Assembly (NCBI RefSeq): GCF_040712315.1
Contig: NC_134014.1
Location: 40,413,634-40,477,633, forward strand
Reading direction: 5' to 3'
Length of the DNA: 64,000 bases
DNA from: Castanea sativa
Lineage: Eukaryota; Streptophyta; Magnoliopsida; Fagales; Fagaceae
Both the position numbers and the translations under genes were made by a program. Numbering within the stretch: position 1 is the first letter of the stretch; the number at the start of each line of letters is the position of its first letter. Below are positions 32,896 to 42,904 of this stretch, piece after piece. The notes beneath the pieces were generated by a model. That model saw only the letters and a list, made by a program, of their open reading frames with translations. It did no database searches and was not told the DNA's origin.

Positions 32896-33210
32896 CTGAA
32901 CCGTTGAAGGAAAACTTCAAATTGAATCACTGCTTTTCATCACAATTCCATCTCCAGATTCAACACGTTGGTTCGATCCATCAAAGTGTGGAGTTTTAAC
33001 TACTTTTCCAGTTTCATCTCTGAAGAATTTGTCTGGGCAAGGCATAGATGCACCCACGTAGCCGAGCAGATTATAGGAAGTAATCTGATACCTCCACGGA
33101 ATGAAAATTGAAGTGCCTAGAAGAATTGGAATGAGATTGGGAGGATTTGAAGTAGAGGAAGCCATTGAAGAGTTCAAAGCTGTTTGTTGTAACCGGGTGT
33201 GTGTAACAGT
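32896..33210 (-). other. SUVH 5' leader exon with Copia gag-like open frame
   Basis: This interval would be the untranslated first exon. It contains a frame from ~33177 or 33165 to 32917 beginning 'MASSTSNPPNLIPILLGTSI', continuing 'WRYQITSYNLLGYVGASMPC'. It resembles the N-terminal segment of Copia Gag proteins (a Trp-Lys/Arg-x-Gln-Ile...Gly-Tyr-Val pattern). It may be a captured retrotransposon fragment acting as leader and possibly as an upstream ORF. Confidence 0.5.
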
Positions 33211-33216
33211 TTTTAT

Positions 33217-33228
33217 CTATATATAATT
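33217..33228 (-). promoter_or_regulatory. Candidate TATA box of the SUVH gene
   Basis: The minus strand reads AATTATATATAGATAAAAAC about 40-60 bp upstream of the presumed leader exon, a good plant TATA element. No other core motif was assigned. Confidence 0.45.
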
Positions 33229-34375
33229 ATCACAGATTGTAACTCACTGACTGCTAAAACAGAATTTTAGTTCGCTGTCACATAAGTCGTGACTGTGTAA
33301 TTATATGGAACGACACCGTTTTGTATATAGCCGTTAACAATTTTTTCTGACTCCTGAGAGAATAAGCAAATTAAAAGCAAATATCAAAATATAAGAACAT
33401 GCAAAAAATAATAATAATAAATGTAATCAATAATAAACATAAACAAAGGTCTTAACAAAATAACCTAATAGACTCTGTTCCCAAACAAAAAACTATATAA
33501 TATAAATTTCTATCGGTTCCTTCATTTTCTTCTAATTGTTGAGCAACCAAACAGACTTTTAAGCCAATTCTTAGAGATATTGAAATTAGTCCTCAAATTT
33601 GAAGAAACTCCTCCACAAATGCATAAAAATTTTGGGCAATTTTCGTTGCTTGAATTTGAAAAATTACCCGAAAATCTTCTTGCACAAACAGCCTCTATGA
33701 AAGACTATGGAGTAAAGGAATAAAGATAAACCGTAGTAGTAGAGTTGCCTTGGGTTTTCAAAGGAATCAACAAGGGAGTTGATTACGGGACGGTAAAGAT
33801 TAAGTTTAGTGCCACAAACTTTTCCACAATTTTTCTAGATGACAACTTGTGAGTAGTAAAATCATGAACCCACTATCTTATTTTTATCACTTACAACTCG
33901 CCATGTAGCAAAGTTATGACAAAGTTGTGAAAATATTTGTGACACTAAACTTACTCTGAAGGTAAAATATTATGAACAATTTTTAGGAAGTGTTCTCAAT
34001 AGGAATTTGCCCAAGCAAAATATGAGACTTGATGTAAGATAATACATTTTTGCGGCCAAGGAAAATGAGGTCATGTTGATGCTGTGACTTGCTTGTTAGG
34101 ATAGAAACCCTAGTTTTAAAATATAGTATTTAAGTATGGTTATATCATAAACTTATAAAATATATATTATTTGAGAATAAACTACATTGGTGTAACAAAC
34201 ATCAAATAGAAAATAATGACACTTCAATAAAAAATTATCTTCTAACATATCAGTTGTGTTATAATGACATTTGCAGTTATATGTATCGAACTATTTGCAT
34301 CTGAATTTTTTATGAAATTGATCTACAATATAAGTAAAGAGTTTTGTAAGTGATTTGCAGTTTCATTAATGATAA
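33229..34375. other. Intergenic spacer with one small MITE
   Basis: Upstream flank of the SUVH gene. Apart from the MITE at 33801-33953 I see only AT-rich sequence. Confidence 0.5.
33801..33953. mobile_element. Small MITE with inverted termini
   Basis: 153 bp. Ends are TAAGTTTAGTGCCACAAAC and its near-perfect inverse (right end TTTGTGACACTAAACTTA). The interior is short and non-coding. A TA or TTA target duplication is possible, so the superfamily is not fixed. Confidence 0.65.
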
Positions 34376-34995
34376 CTAGTAAGTTGCCCGTGCGATGCAC
34401 GGATAATATTGTAATGTTTTATGTAAGATAAGTTTGGAGAATGTTGTATGTATATTATACCATAATTGTCATAGAACTTTGTTAGTAATGAGTTTATTAT
34501 AAAAAGTAACAAAAACTAAACAAAATAATGAAATAAAGATGAAAAAAACCTTAATACACAAAAATGCTAAAATCCTCGATTCATACATTATTGAAGTTCA
34601 TAGAAAAGAAAGCACACACCACATATAGATCATTATACAATCATCATTAAATCCAAAAAAAAAAAAAAAAACATTGACCCAAAACTCAATTTATTGTAGG
34701 AAAATAGTCAATATGTATTTCTTTAATGAAATATCAAGAGACATACTCGAGAAAGAAGCTTTGGAGTCTAAAGAATGTAGATTAAATAGTCGTGTTGTTT
34801 TTCCTCTGCAAATTCAATTGCCATTGACTAAATTCCCTCCACCCTAACACTGCACACCCTTGATGTGATGGTCACTCCACAAGTATAAGTGCTTGTGGGG
34901 GTATGGGGGGTAAGGGCCGGGGTTCAAGTCTCTAAGAGAGAGCTTCACACATATATACACTTAGATTTGGCTAGAGTAAAATTTCTATTTTGTAT

Positions 34996-35028
<33 letters not shown>

Positions 35029-36216
35029 CACCACCCTAGATGATAACTGCTTGATCCCTATAATCCAATTTGTGATTTACAACATGTTTAGCTTTTGTTT
35101 ATTTTGAAAAGACCAGTCTACTAAAGTCATATGCGAAGATTAAACAATCTTGAAAGGACAATGACAATGAGACTTTTACACTAAATAAACAATTATTGAT
35201 TTCTCAGTTCTAGACTTCAAGCATCTTTTGGAAATTGATATACACAATAACACAACCTATAAAAGAAAATAGGAAAACAAAGAATCTCACGATCTTAACC
35301 CTATCGATTGTAAGTGAAGAAATGAAATTTTGAAAGTAACAAAAGATAGTTTGAACTCATACATGTCAAGGTCATTTAATGTGCGATGGATAGCCACTGG
35401 CTACAACAAAAGATCACAAGAGCAATAGGTTTCTTCCATTGGCTAAGTGTTTTAAAAAATTGTGAGTATGAAAGCAAAATTTGAGAGTAGCAGTAGTTTA
35501 GGAAATTTAACTATTAAAGGTTTTTTTTTTGAAGAGAAAGAAAGTTTTTTTAAGAGAGAAAGAAAGAGAATGGAGGCATATGGTCAAAGTTGAGAGGGGA
35601 AGGCAAAGCGTGAGAGAGTGGTTGGGGAGTCAAAGATTTAGAAAATCCTACATTAATCATTATAGCAGATTATTGATAATGTACATAATGTGAAAACAAA
35701 AAGGCAAAAACCAAAACGTTATTTTGCAGGCAAGCTGTAATTAATGCATCTACACAATCATAAAGGCAGAAACTTTTTAAATAACTAACGTAAAAATTTA
35801 CCATACCAAAAAAAAAAAAAAAAAAAAAAGACTAACAGGGGAAGGAGACTTTGCTTATGAGATGTTTGTATGTAAATTCATAACCATAAAATAATAAGGA
35901 TTCCCATAGAATAAAATAAAATAATAATGATTATAGTAAATAAAATATATGGATTTGTGTAATTTAGGCAACAGAAATGCTAGAATATTATCTATCTCGA
36001 TCTCATTAATTATTAGTGTACCTTTTTATTTTTTTTTTTTTAAAAAACTGAAACATTTGGTATACTAAAAGACATGAAGAAGAGAGAGAGTTGTAATATA
36101 AACTCAGTCAATTAATGAGACAGTTGGATGATTATAGAGAAACTTCATAGGAGGTGCCACTTGGCAAAAGCTTAGACCCTCACACAATGAGGTCTCTGCT
36201 TTTATATATATATTGA
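34376..36216 (-). mobile_element. Non-autonomous Helitron (1.84 kb)
   Basis: On the minus strand it starts TCAATATATATATAAAAGCAG after a host A (36217) and ends with hairpin CCGTGC-ATC-GCACGG, spacer GCAACTTA and CTAG before a host T (34375). These match the Helitron rules: 5' TC, 3' hairpin plus CTRR, insertion between A and T, no target duplication. An additional short palindrome (GACCTCATTGTGTGAGGGTC) lies just inside the 5' end. No Rep/helicase is encoded; the interior contains poly-A runs (for example 34999-35026 and 35809-35829). Confidence 0.85.
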
Positions 36217-36599
36217 TATTAATGATTTAAAAAAAAATGTTAAAAGTAGTTTTTACCTTTGAGAGATTATTGAATAACTCTTTGTATATTTTGTTTTAGT
36301 GTGTCGCTGTTTTTCTTTGTTGTTGTTCTTTTTAAAAATATTTAGACTCTTAGGATTTGTTACTTGAGATAAAAGCAAAGTAAAATTGGCCATGTCTCCT
36401 TAATTTCCCCATCTTTGGCAATGGCTGGTGCAGTCCCATATCCAATATTAAGTACCCATTTTTAAAATTCTAAGATTTTATTTCTTGAGTCAATTCTTCA
36501 TTTAGTCTCATGTTTTTAGTAAGGAGAAAAACTTGACAATAATTCCATAAGTGTGATCTATTGATGGAGCCCAATACAATATCTTGTCTTCTCCTATTT
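36217..36599. other. Spacer, nothing recognised
   Basis: AT-rich sequence between the Helitron and the PIF1-like fragment. Confidence 0.4.
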
Positions 36600-36915
36600 G
36601 AAACAACATGCTATATTTGTCTGAAATCTCCTCCAAGAAGTATAGCATTTCCTCCAAATGGAGTATTTTTTAGGCTTGGATCACTGATTGATAGGATATT
36701 TTTTCGGGATTTATCAACCACTTCAACTGCGCATCTATGATCCATAGGCGCTTCATCCCATATTTTTAAGCTTGTCAAAGAGATCAACTCTGCAAGTTGT
36801 GTACCATGTTTGATGTACATGTTGCATTCTCCAGAGGATTTATGGGTACGTGAAATCTTGAGTGAGTTGTACGTCGTCCGGGTAGTAAGAGTGCAGATAC
36901 TCTTGAAGATGCAAC
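36600..36915 (-). pseudogene. PIF1/Helitron-type helicase fragment
   Basis: Minus-strand translation gives 'ALLLPGRRTTHSRFHVPI', then 'IKHGTQLAELISLTSLKIWD' with Walker B 'IWDEAPM', and 'PFGGNAILLGGDFRQI' (motif III). This is the middle of a PIF1-family SF1 helicase as found in autonomous Helitrons. The Walker A region and C-terminal half are absent, so it is a relic. Shorter, more decayed copies of the same segment lie at ~38990-39150 and ~48780-49075, each close to an AAED1-like gene. Confidence 0.82.
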
Positions 36916-37254
36916 AACCAACACTATATATAGTAAGGTCACTATTTAATGCAATTCGCTTATTCCATTAAATTACAGTTTTATTTGTTCTATTGGTCAG
37001 CAACATAAATAAAAATAAGATGCCTACAATTACAACAGAGTATATGCATTTGGCCAGCTACACAGATACTATATGCTGCCACGATCCTACTAGGGAAGAA
37101 ATTATTTTAATATGTCTTGGCCTGATGCACTAGAAATAGTCAATATTAGTAAATATAAGATGATAATCTTGACTTTCGAACTAAATATTATAAATAAGTC
37201 ATTTCACAGTAAAATGAATAATTGATGTAAAATTATATTATTACAATTAGAAAT

Positions 37255-38576
37255 TGTTGAGGTCTAAAAAAAAATCATGATAAAAGGCCTAAAGAAATGG
37301 CACATTGGGCCAACCCATGGGAAATAAAAAATTGAGGAAAAAGGATTGGGTTTACAAAAGAAAGAAGGATGCTAGGGCCGATGGATTTGAGGCCTAGGAT
37401 CTGTGAAGAGACAAGGTTTAGAGTCCATAAAACAAAGGAAGAAAGGAAAGAAATTAGTCAACCAGGATCAGAGAACCCAAAGAAAGTCCAAAAGAAAGGG
37501 GCTGAGCCAGGATCCCGGAGACTACCTAGGACCTCTGGGGTCTACAGCACAGCCAAGGTGGGATTAAGACAGCTCAAAGGGAGATCAAAAGGCACCAAGA
37601 ACGAAAGGCAGATGGGTCCTTCTCGAGCACTCAGCGATGCAGCACAAAGCTAGAGGGCTTGGAGAGCAACGACTCAAGAGCAAGAGGCCGGTACCTCAAG
37701 GAACCCAAAAAAGAGACCCATGAAAGGAAATAACTGGGGAAACCTTCGACTTGGTAGAGAAGGACTTGGCTTACTGGGAAAAATGACAAAAGGAGAGAGG
37801 CGGCTAAAATGGGGCTAAGCCTGAAAAGAGAAGATAGAGAAAAACTTGGAGGGAGCGAAGTTAAAAGTCAGCTCCCCCAAAGGCACCTTAGAACGGAAAG
37901 TCAACAAGACACTTTTGAAGGAAAAAGCACCAAAAGAAGAGAACTATGGGAAACAAGAAAAGAATCAGTCATCAGAAGGGCTAGAACAAACAAGGGCTCT
38001 GGTACCCAGGGAGCCAAGGGAGAAGAATCAGTGATACCCCAGAACCCTAAAGTGACACTATAAAAGGGAGAAGCAGCCAACGTTGAAAGGCATTCAGCAA
38101 TAGTGAAATCATATAGAATCATTGAGAAAACTCTGTAAAACACAAATAAAGTAGGGAAATATCTCTCAGTATCCCAGAAACAACCACTACAGTACATACT
38201 TAGATTCAAAAAGATTCAAACTTTGTAAGTCTTAGAGGCTTAGATAATCATCCAAGTCTGTAATTTTGGAGCTTATTTGAACCTTGTATCACGTCTTAGT
38301 GAGCACATTGTAATCCATAATTAAGAAAACTAATGGAGTATTTCTTATTGATTTGAGAACCCCGAGCAATTATTTTTGTGTTTCTTTATTACATTTGTCT
38401 TCCTTTGCTATTTTCTTGTTGATCAATACATATATTCTCGCTTGCTAGTGTATACGTATTGCAGCAGCTCATTTAGCTGCCGTAAACCAAGTTCAGTCTC
38501 TTCAAACTACAACTAAGGGGTCCAGGGTCCTTGTTTAAGCTTGGGCCTGGATACTGTCCGAAAATTGACCCTCACA
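37255..38576 (+). mobile_element. Solo LTR (1,322 bp) in duplication unit A
   Basis: Begins TGTTGAGGTC and ends GACCCTCACA, flanked by GAAAT and GAAAC (one mismatch). Unit B carries the uninterrupted site 'ttagaaactaacttagattt' at ~48261, which proves the boundaries. A TATA box (TATAAAAG) lies at 38059. Open frames inside it are low-complexity and not genes. Its LTR family differs from the Tat LTRs in the window. Confidence 0.9.
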
Positions 38577-38644
38577 GAAACTAACTTAGATTTTGATTGT
38601 ACTTTGACTTTAAGAACTCGAAAGGTAAAGTACATAATTGTCAT

Positions 38645-38900
38645 GACTATTAGGGAGGGTATCTAACAATCCCTAGGTACATGACGACAGTCAAGGTGGA
38701 TTGTACTGCATGGTGTCAACAAGGGTACCTAACAACCCCTAGGTATGTGACAACTGTCAGGAAAAATTGTATCGTATAATGTCAAAGAGGGTACCTGACG
38801 ACCTCCTGAGTGCGTGACAACTGTTTGGGCAGATTGTATAACATGGTGTCAAGAAGGGTACTTGACGACCCATAGGTATGTGACACTCATTAGTGACATG
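38645..38900. repeat. Minisatellite, 4 copies of ~66 bp (unit A)
   Basis: The 'gggta[cu]ct.ac.acc' landmark occurs near 38658, 38723, 38789 and 38856, each unit followed by a 'tatgtgacaactgtca'-like block. Unit B has three copies at 48330-48530. Non-coding. Confidence 0.8.
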
Positions 38901-38989
38901 ACGACTCTCATGTGTTAGACTTTCCACATACACAAGCTTTCAGTGGAAGGCAGGTTTTTTATTTGAGGGACTATGTCTAGGGTCGTCTA

Positions 38990-39150
38990 ACTACTTGGGT
39001 TGTTAGATGACTAGGATATCTTCTAGGGATTTATCAACTGCTTCAAATGCGTATCTATTATCCATATACGGGTACTCAAAATATTAAGTGAGTCGTACGC
39101 CGTCCGGGTAATAAGAGGGCAGATATTCTTGAAGATGCAACAACCAACAC
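38990..39150 (-). pseudogene. Second PIF1-helicase remnant (unit A)
   Basis: Minus strand reads 'ALLLPGRRTTHLIF' then stops. Nucleotide similarity to 36600-36915 is clear around 'gtccgggta.taagag.gcagata'. It lies about 300 bp beyond the 3' end of AAED1-like copy A. Confidence 0.7.
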
Positions 39151-39442
39151 TAAATAGTACAAGGTCACTATTTAATGCAATTCGTTTATTCCATTAAATT
39201 ACAGTTTTATTTGTTCAGTTGGTCAGCAACCTAGATAAAAATAAGATACATATAATCACAACAGAAAATATGCATTAGACCAGCTATATAGACCTATATA
39301 GAAGTGATACTATATGATTGCTGCCATGATTCTACTAGGCAGAAATTATTTTATTATGCAAGTATCACCCACTAAAAACTTATCATCAGCATTTCAAAAT
39401 ACGCTTCACCAGATCAAATATGAAGCAAAAGCTTGCACTTCC

Positions 39443-42400
39443 TTATGCAACTGGAACTTTGCAGCAGACATCAAAAATATCATCTAAAGGGGCATGATCA
39501 CCTGTTCCTTCATCTTTCCGTGCATACAGCAACTGCTTCCCTTTAAAGACAAACATCCCTCCCTGATAAAAACAAAACAGAGAAATAAATACATGCAAAT
39601 GCCTTGATTAAATAAATTGAAGGAGGTAATAGTTAGTCAATGTTTGATTATTGAACAGAAAAACCGAACCTGTTGCAGTACACTACTTTTATCGTCAGCG
39701 ATGGCTTTAATGGTATAGTTCTTTACTGCCTTCTGCAGAGCCCCGAATCTTGAGAACACCTTGGCCTGATGCATCAGAGATAAGGCAGAAAAATCATCCT
39801 ATACACCATGCGAAACTGAGTATAGTCCTACTCTCGCAAAAAGACACAACTTTACAAAAACCTTGAAAAAATGCTTACAATAGCCGGAGTGAAAAATGTA
39901 CGGCCAAAACCATAGTGTAAGCCCAAAATGTCATAAGCCTGAAATAAATTAAGTTTCAGTCAGACTTTACAATTGCTAATGAGGAGATATCACGAATGGA
40001 AATCATACGAACTACTACACAACATTTTACCTTGCGCTCAGGATCGGCATAGAGGCAATCCATTGGAAATGGTAACTGAATATCAGGGAGAAGAATCAGC
40101 TTCCAAGATCAAGTAAAGGCCAATCGTAAAACTGTTTTACTTTAAAAGAAACAAAATGCAATGATGGCTTCAGATCCGCCAGTAGTGTCAGCAGAAATAT
40201 TGACATTTCCGTTGTATCAAAAATCTATTGGCAATTATGTCTCCAATCTGAAACAATCTGAAACATTATTCTATAATCTAAAGCCTTGTTGGCATTTCAA
40301 CTATGTCATTAAAACTTCAATATATCCAACATTGATTGACCAAATATCTGTTTTTAAGGACAAACTCATTTCATTTTTCAGGAAGAGGAAAGCAATTTTT
40401 TGTTGGATTGAGGCAAGCATATTACCCAATATGATAAATGAAACATGCTACCATGCTAGATAAATTTCTGAAGTGCAGCAAAATGATGTTTGTTAATCGA
40501 GTGTCCAAATGTGACTTGCCACGTCTTTCCAAGAACTGTGATGCAAGATACAACTATATGAAAATAATGAACAACTGTAACAAATTTCACTATGATAAAT
40601 TAGACATGCAAGTGTTCAGTGATCATTAACAAAAGAAAAACTTTACCTTAGGACCTGTCCTTCATAATAAACTAGAATAAGCAGACTAATAGTGTATTTA
40701 GAAGTGTATGGGAGAGGAGAGTAGTGGATAAAAGGGGGAAGGAGAGGAGAGAGAGTAGGGGAATGCTTAGCCCTCCCATTGTTTGGATGTTTTAAAATTA
40801 AGTTTGGAATACATATCCCTCCCCTTTATTTTGATGTTTTAAAATTTAAGACAGGGAATGAAGTAATTATATAAATGAGAAATGATATGTCCACAACATT
40901 TTCACAATATTTTTACAACAAATCTTAAATGGCAAGATGTTACTAGTTGTTATTGTTAAGGCAAAAAAGTAATTTTAGTGTTAGGTTCAAATTTGAACCA
41001 ATAACAACTAACCACCTATGATTTGTTGTGAAAATATTATAAAAATGTTGTGGACGTACTATCTCTCTTATATAAATTGATAATTATGGCCCCTTTATCC
41101 TTAAATAACATCCAACCAAACAAGGTTTATTAAACCCTATTTCTCTCCTTCTCTTCCATCCAAAGATGCTGTAAATACTGAACTTTTTTGGTAATAATAG
41201 CTTAAAACAACTTCCGTTATATTTAATAGTAAAGCAATTAATGATGCATGCCACAGTCATGTCACGTGGTATGCTTATTTAAACAAATATGAGTCCACCA
41301 AAATAGCCATGCTTGATGAGACAAAACCAGATGAACCAAACAAGGTTCATTAAACCCTATTCCTCTCCTTCCCTTCCATCAAAGAAGCTGTAAATACCGA
41401 GCTTTGTTGGTAATAATAGCTCAAAACAACCTCCATTTAATAGTAAAGCAATTAATGATGTATGCCTCTATCATGGCACATGGTATGCTTATTTAAACAA
41501 ATATGAGTCTACCATAATAGCCATGCTTGATGAGATGAAACCAGATGACTTTCAGCCCATTATGCCTAAAATTCTTTAAAGTTTTAAAGAAACCTTTTAA
41601 ACATATGAACAACACCAACGGTCATAGTCATTCAATCATGCTTATTTTTTAGTGTCGCTCTTTCATCAAAGCAAGCCACAAGACTTGGTAGTGACTGGCC
41701 ATGTACAATTTCATGCTTTTTCACTGCAAGAAAGCTAAATGAACATTGAATACCAAAACAGGACAAAATCACTAACATTAGAAATAATATCAAAGAGTCG
41801 AGACAACCACCCGGATCTTTAAGCACAATTCATAGGCACTTTAAATACTTGCTTAGTTTAAGACACCTAAGCCCCTGCCTAACATAGAATTGATGTTTTT
41901 TTTCTTTTATCCAATTATGATTGTCAAGGCTAGCACCGTTTTTTTAAAGCACTTACATTGCACCAACACTCAAGATACTAGGCACATTTAAACATACAAG
42001 CCCTTTAACATGGTGAATGTGCTATTGGGAAGAGTAGTGATGACACCATCCAACTAAAAAATGGGAAATGATTTTATCAAATGAAGGATATGTTTATACC
42101 TAACTAAAAAGTATAAATTTGTTCTGAGTAGTTGATCTGGGTTTCTATTCATCTAACCACAAATTTTCAGAGCAAAAACATAGCTATCTCGACAAAACTT
42201 TCAATTTTCTAAATTAAAAGTAAAAATATGTGCTAAAAAAAAGTGTCAATTAGAAGTTCAAGCCATAGCCCATTGGTCCTGCCACCCTTTGTGGTGCCGA
42301 TGTATGTGGTTAGAACCCCGCCTCCGCCCTCCCCACTATATATCACAAGTGTATCAAAATAGTGCCGAAAATACATTCAGGTAACATGAGAAGAGAAAGA

Positions 42401-42904
42401 AACAGACCCGGTCTGCAAGAATCCGAGCTTTGTTAGGAGTGCCAACGCCAATTGCCACCAATTTGACACCAGCTGCGTCGAATTTTGGTTTCGCTTCTTT
42501 CAGAGCAGAAGCAAGTTCCCAACTTTGAAAAACAACCAAAATAGCTAACAAGTCAGAAACAAAGTCCAGCTTTTTGGTTTTAAAGAAGAAAAAAAAAAAC
42601 ATTACTGCCAATAAGCAGGTGTGAAGACTAATTGGTAATTACCTGCAAGGACATCCAAAGTGCCTCAAAAGTGCAACAACAGCTATTCCCTGAAAGCAAA
42701 AAAATAAAGCTCCAATCTTGAGAAATGAAACCGAAAAATGGAACGAAGAAAGGGAGTGAGATTATGAATACACACACACACCTGGTTCTGATCCCAGAGG
42801 TCCTTGAAGAAGACGGGGTCACCAGCGGCGGTGAAAATATTAACATCACCGAGGGTGTCAGCGATATTTGGGCTGAACGGCGAAGTGGAGGCCCTCACAT
42901 CCAT
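39443..42904 (-). CDS. AAED1/PRXL2-like thioredoxin-fold protein, copy A (no transit peptide)
   Basis: Seven exons: 42904-42782, 42689-42643, 42522-42408, 40075-40031, 39938-39879, 39765-39670 and 39562-39443, all with GT-AG borders, joining to 201 codons in one frame. The fold is peroxiredoxin-like 2 (AhpC/TSA relatives), with 'GCPCSWELASALKEAKPKFD' and 'LPFPMDCLYADPERK'. Two features distinguish it from copy B. A 219-bp in-frame deletion in exon 1 removes the first ~73 residues, the chloroplast transit peptide, so translation would start at 'MDVRASTSPFSP' or at an upstream in-frame ATG (43003) in former 5' UTR. The CPCC motif reads CPCS. Exon 6 also has changes such as 'IKAIADDKS'. It may be a relocalised paralogue or an early pseudogene. 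Confidence 0.75.
40690..41171. mobile_element. Harbinger-like MITE in intron 3 of copy A
   Basis: Flanked by TAA duplications (40687-40689 and 41172-41174). The left-edge pseudogene keeps the empty site ('agcagactaaatactgag', ~448). The ends are G-rich on the left and C-rich on the right, like the MITE at 24040-24458. It contains the younger 191-bp MITE. Its orthologous insertion in copy B is 50549-50970. Confidence 0.7.
40877..41067. mobile_element. MULE-type MITE (191 bp), present only in copy A
   Basis: Inverted termini GAGAAATGATATGTCCACAA / inverse of GAGAGATAGTACGTCCACAA, extending ~45 bp. Flanked by a 10-bp duplication TTATATAAAT (40867-40876 and 41068-41077). Copy B has a single TTATATAAAT at 50731-50740. 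A 9-11-bp duplication points to a Mutator-type transposase. Confidence 0.9.
41114..41548. repeat. Tandem duplication (~220 bp x 2) in intron 3 of copy A
   Basis: The segment beginning 'aaccaaacaaggtt.attaaa' at 41114 recurs at 41334, running to 'gatgaaaccagatga'. Copy B has one copy. It includes the right end of the older MITE. Confidence 0.8.

Noticed and set aside
37369..38209. Charged open frames within the 1,322-bp LTR
   Set aside because: The region is bounded as a solo LTR by an empty paralogous site; composition is low-complexity, and the TATA box lies among them.
40161..40629. Two plus-strand frames in intron 3 of AAED1-like copy A
   Set aside because: The aligned intron in copy B carries stops and indels, so there is no conserved coding.
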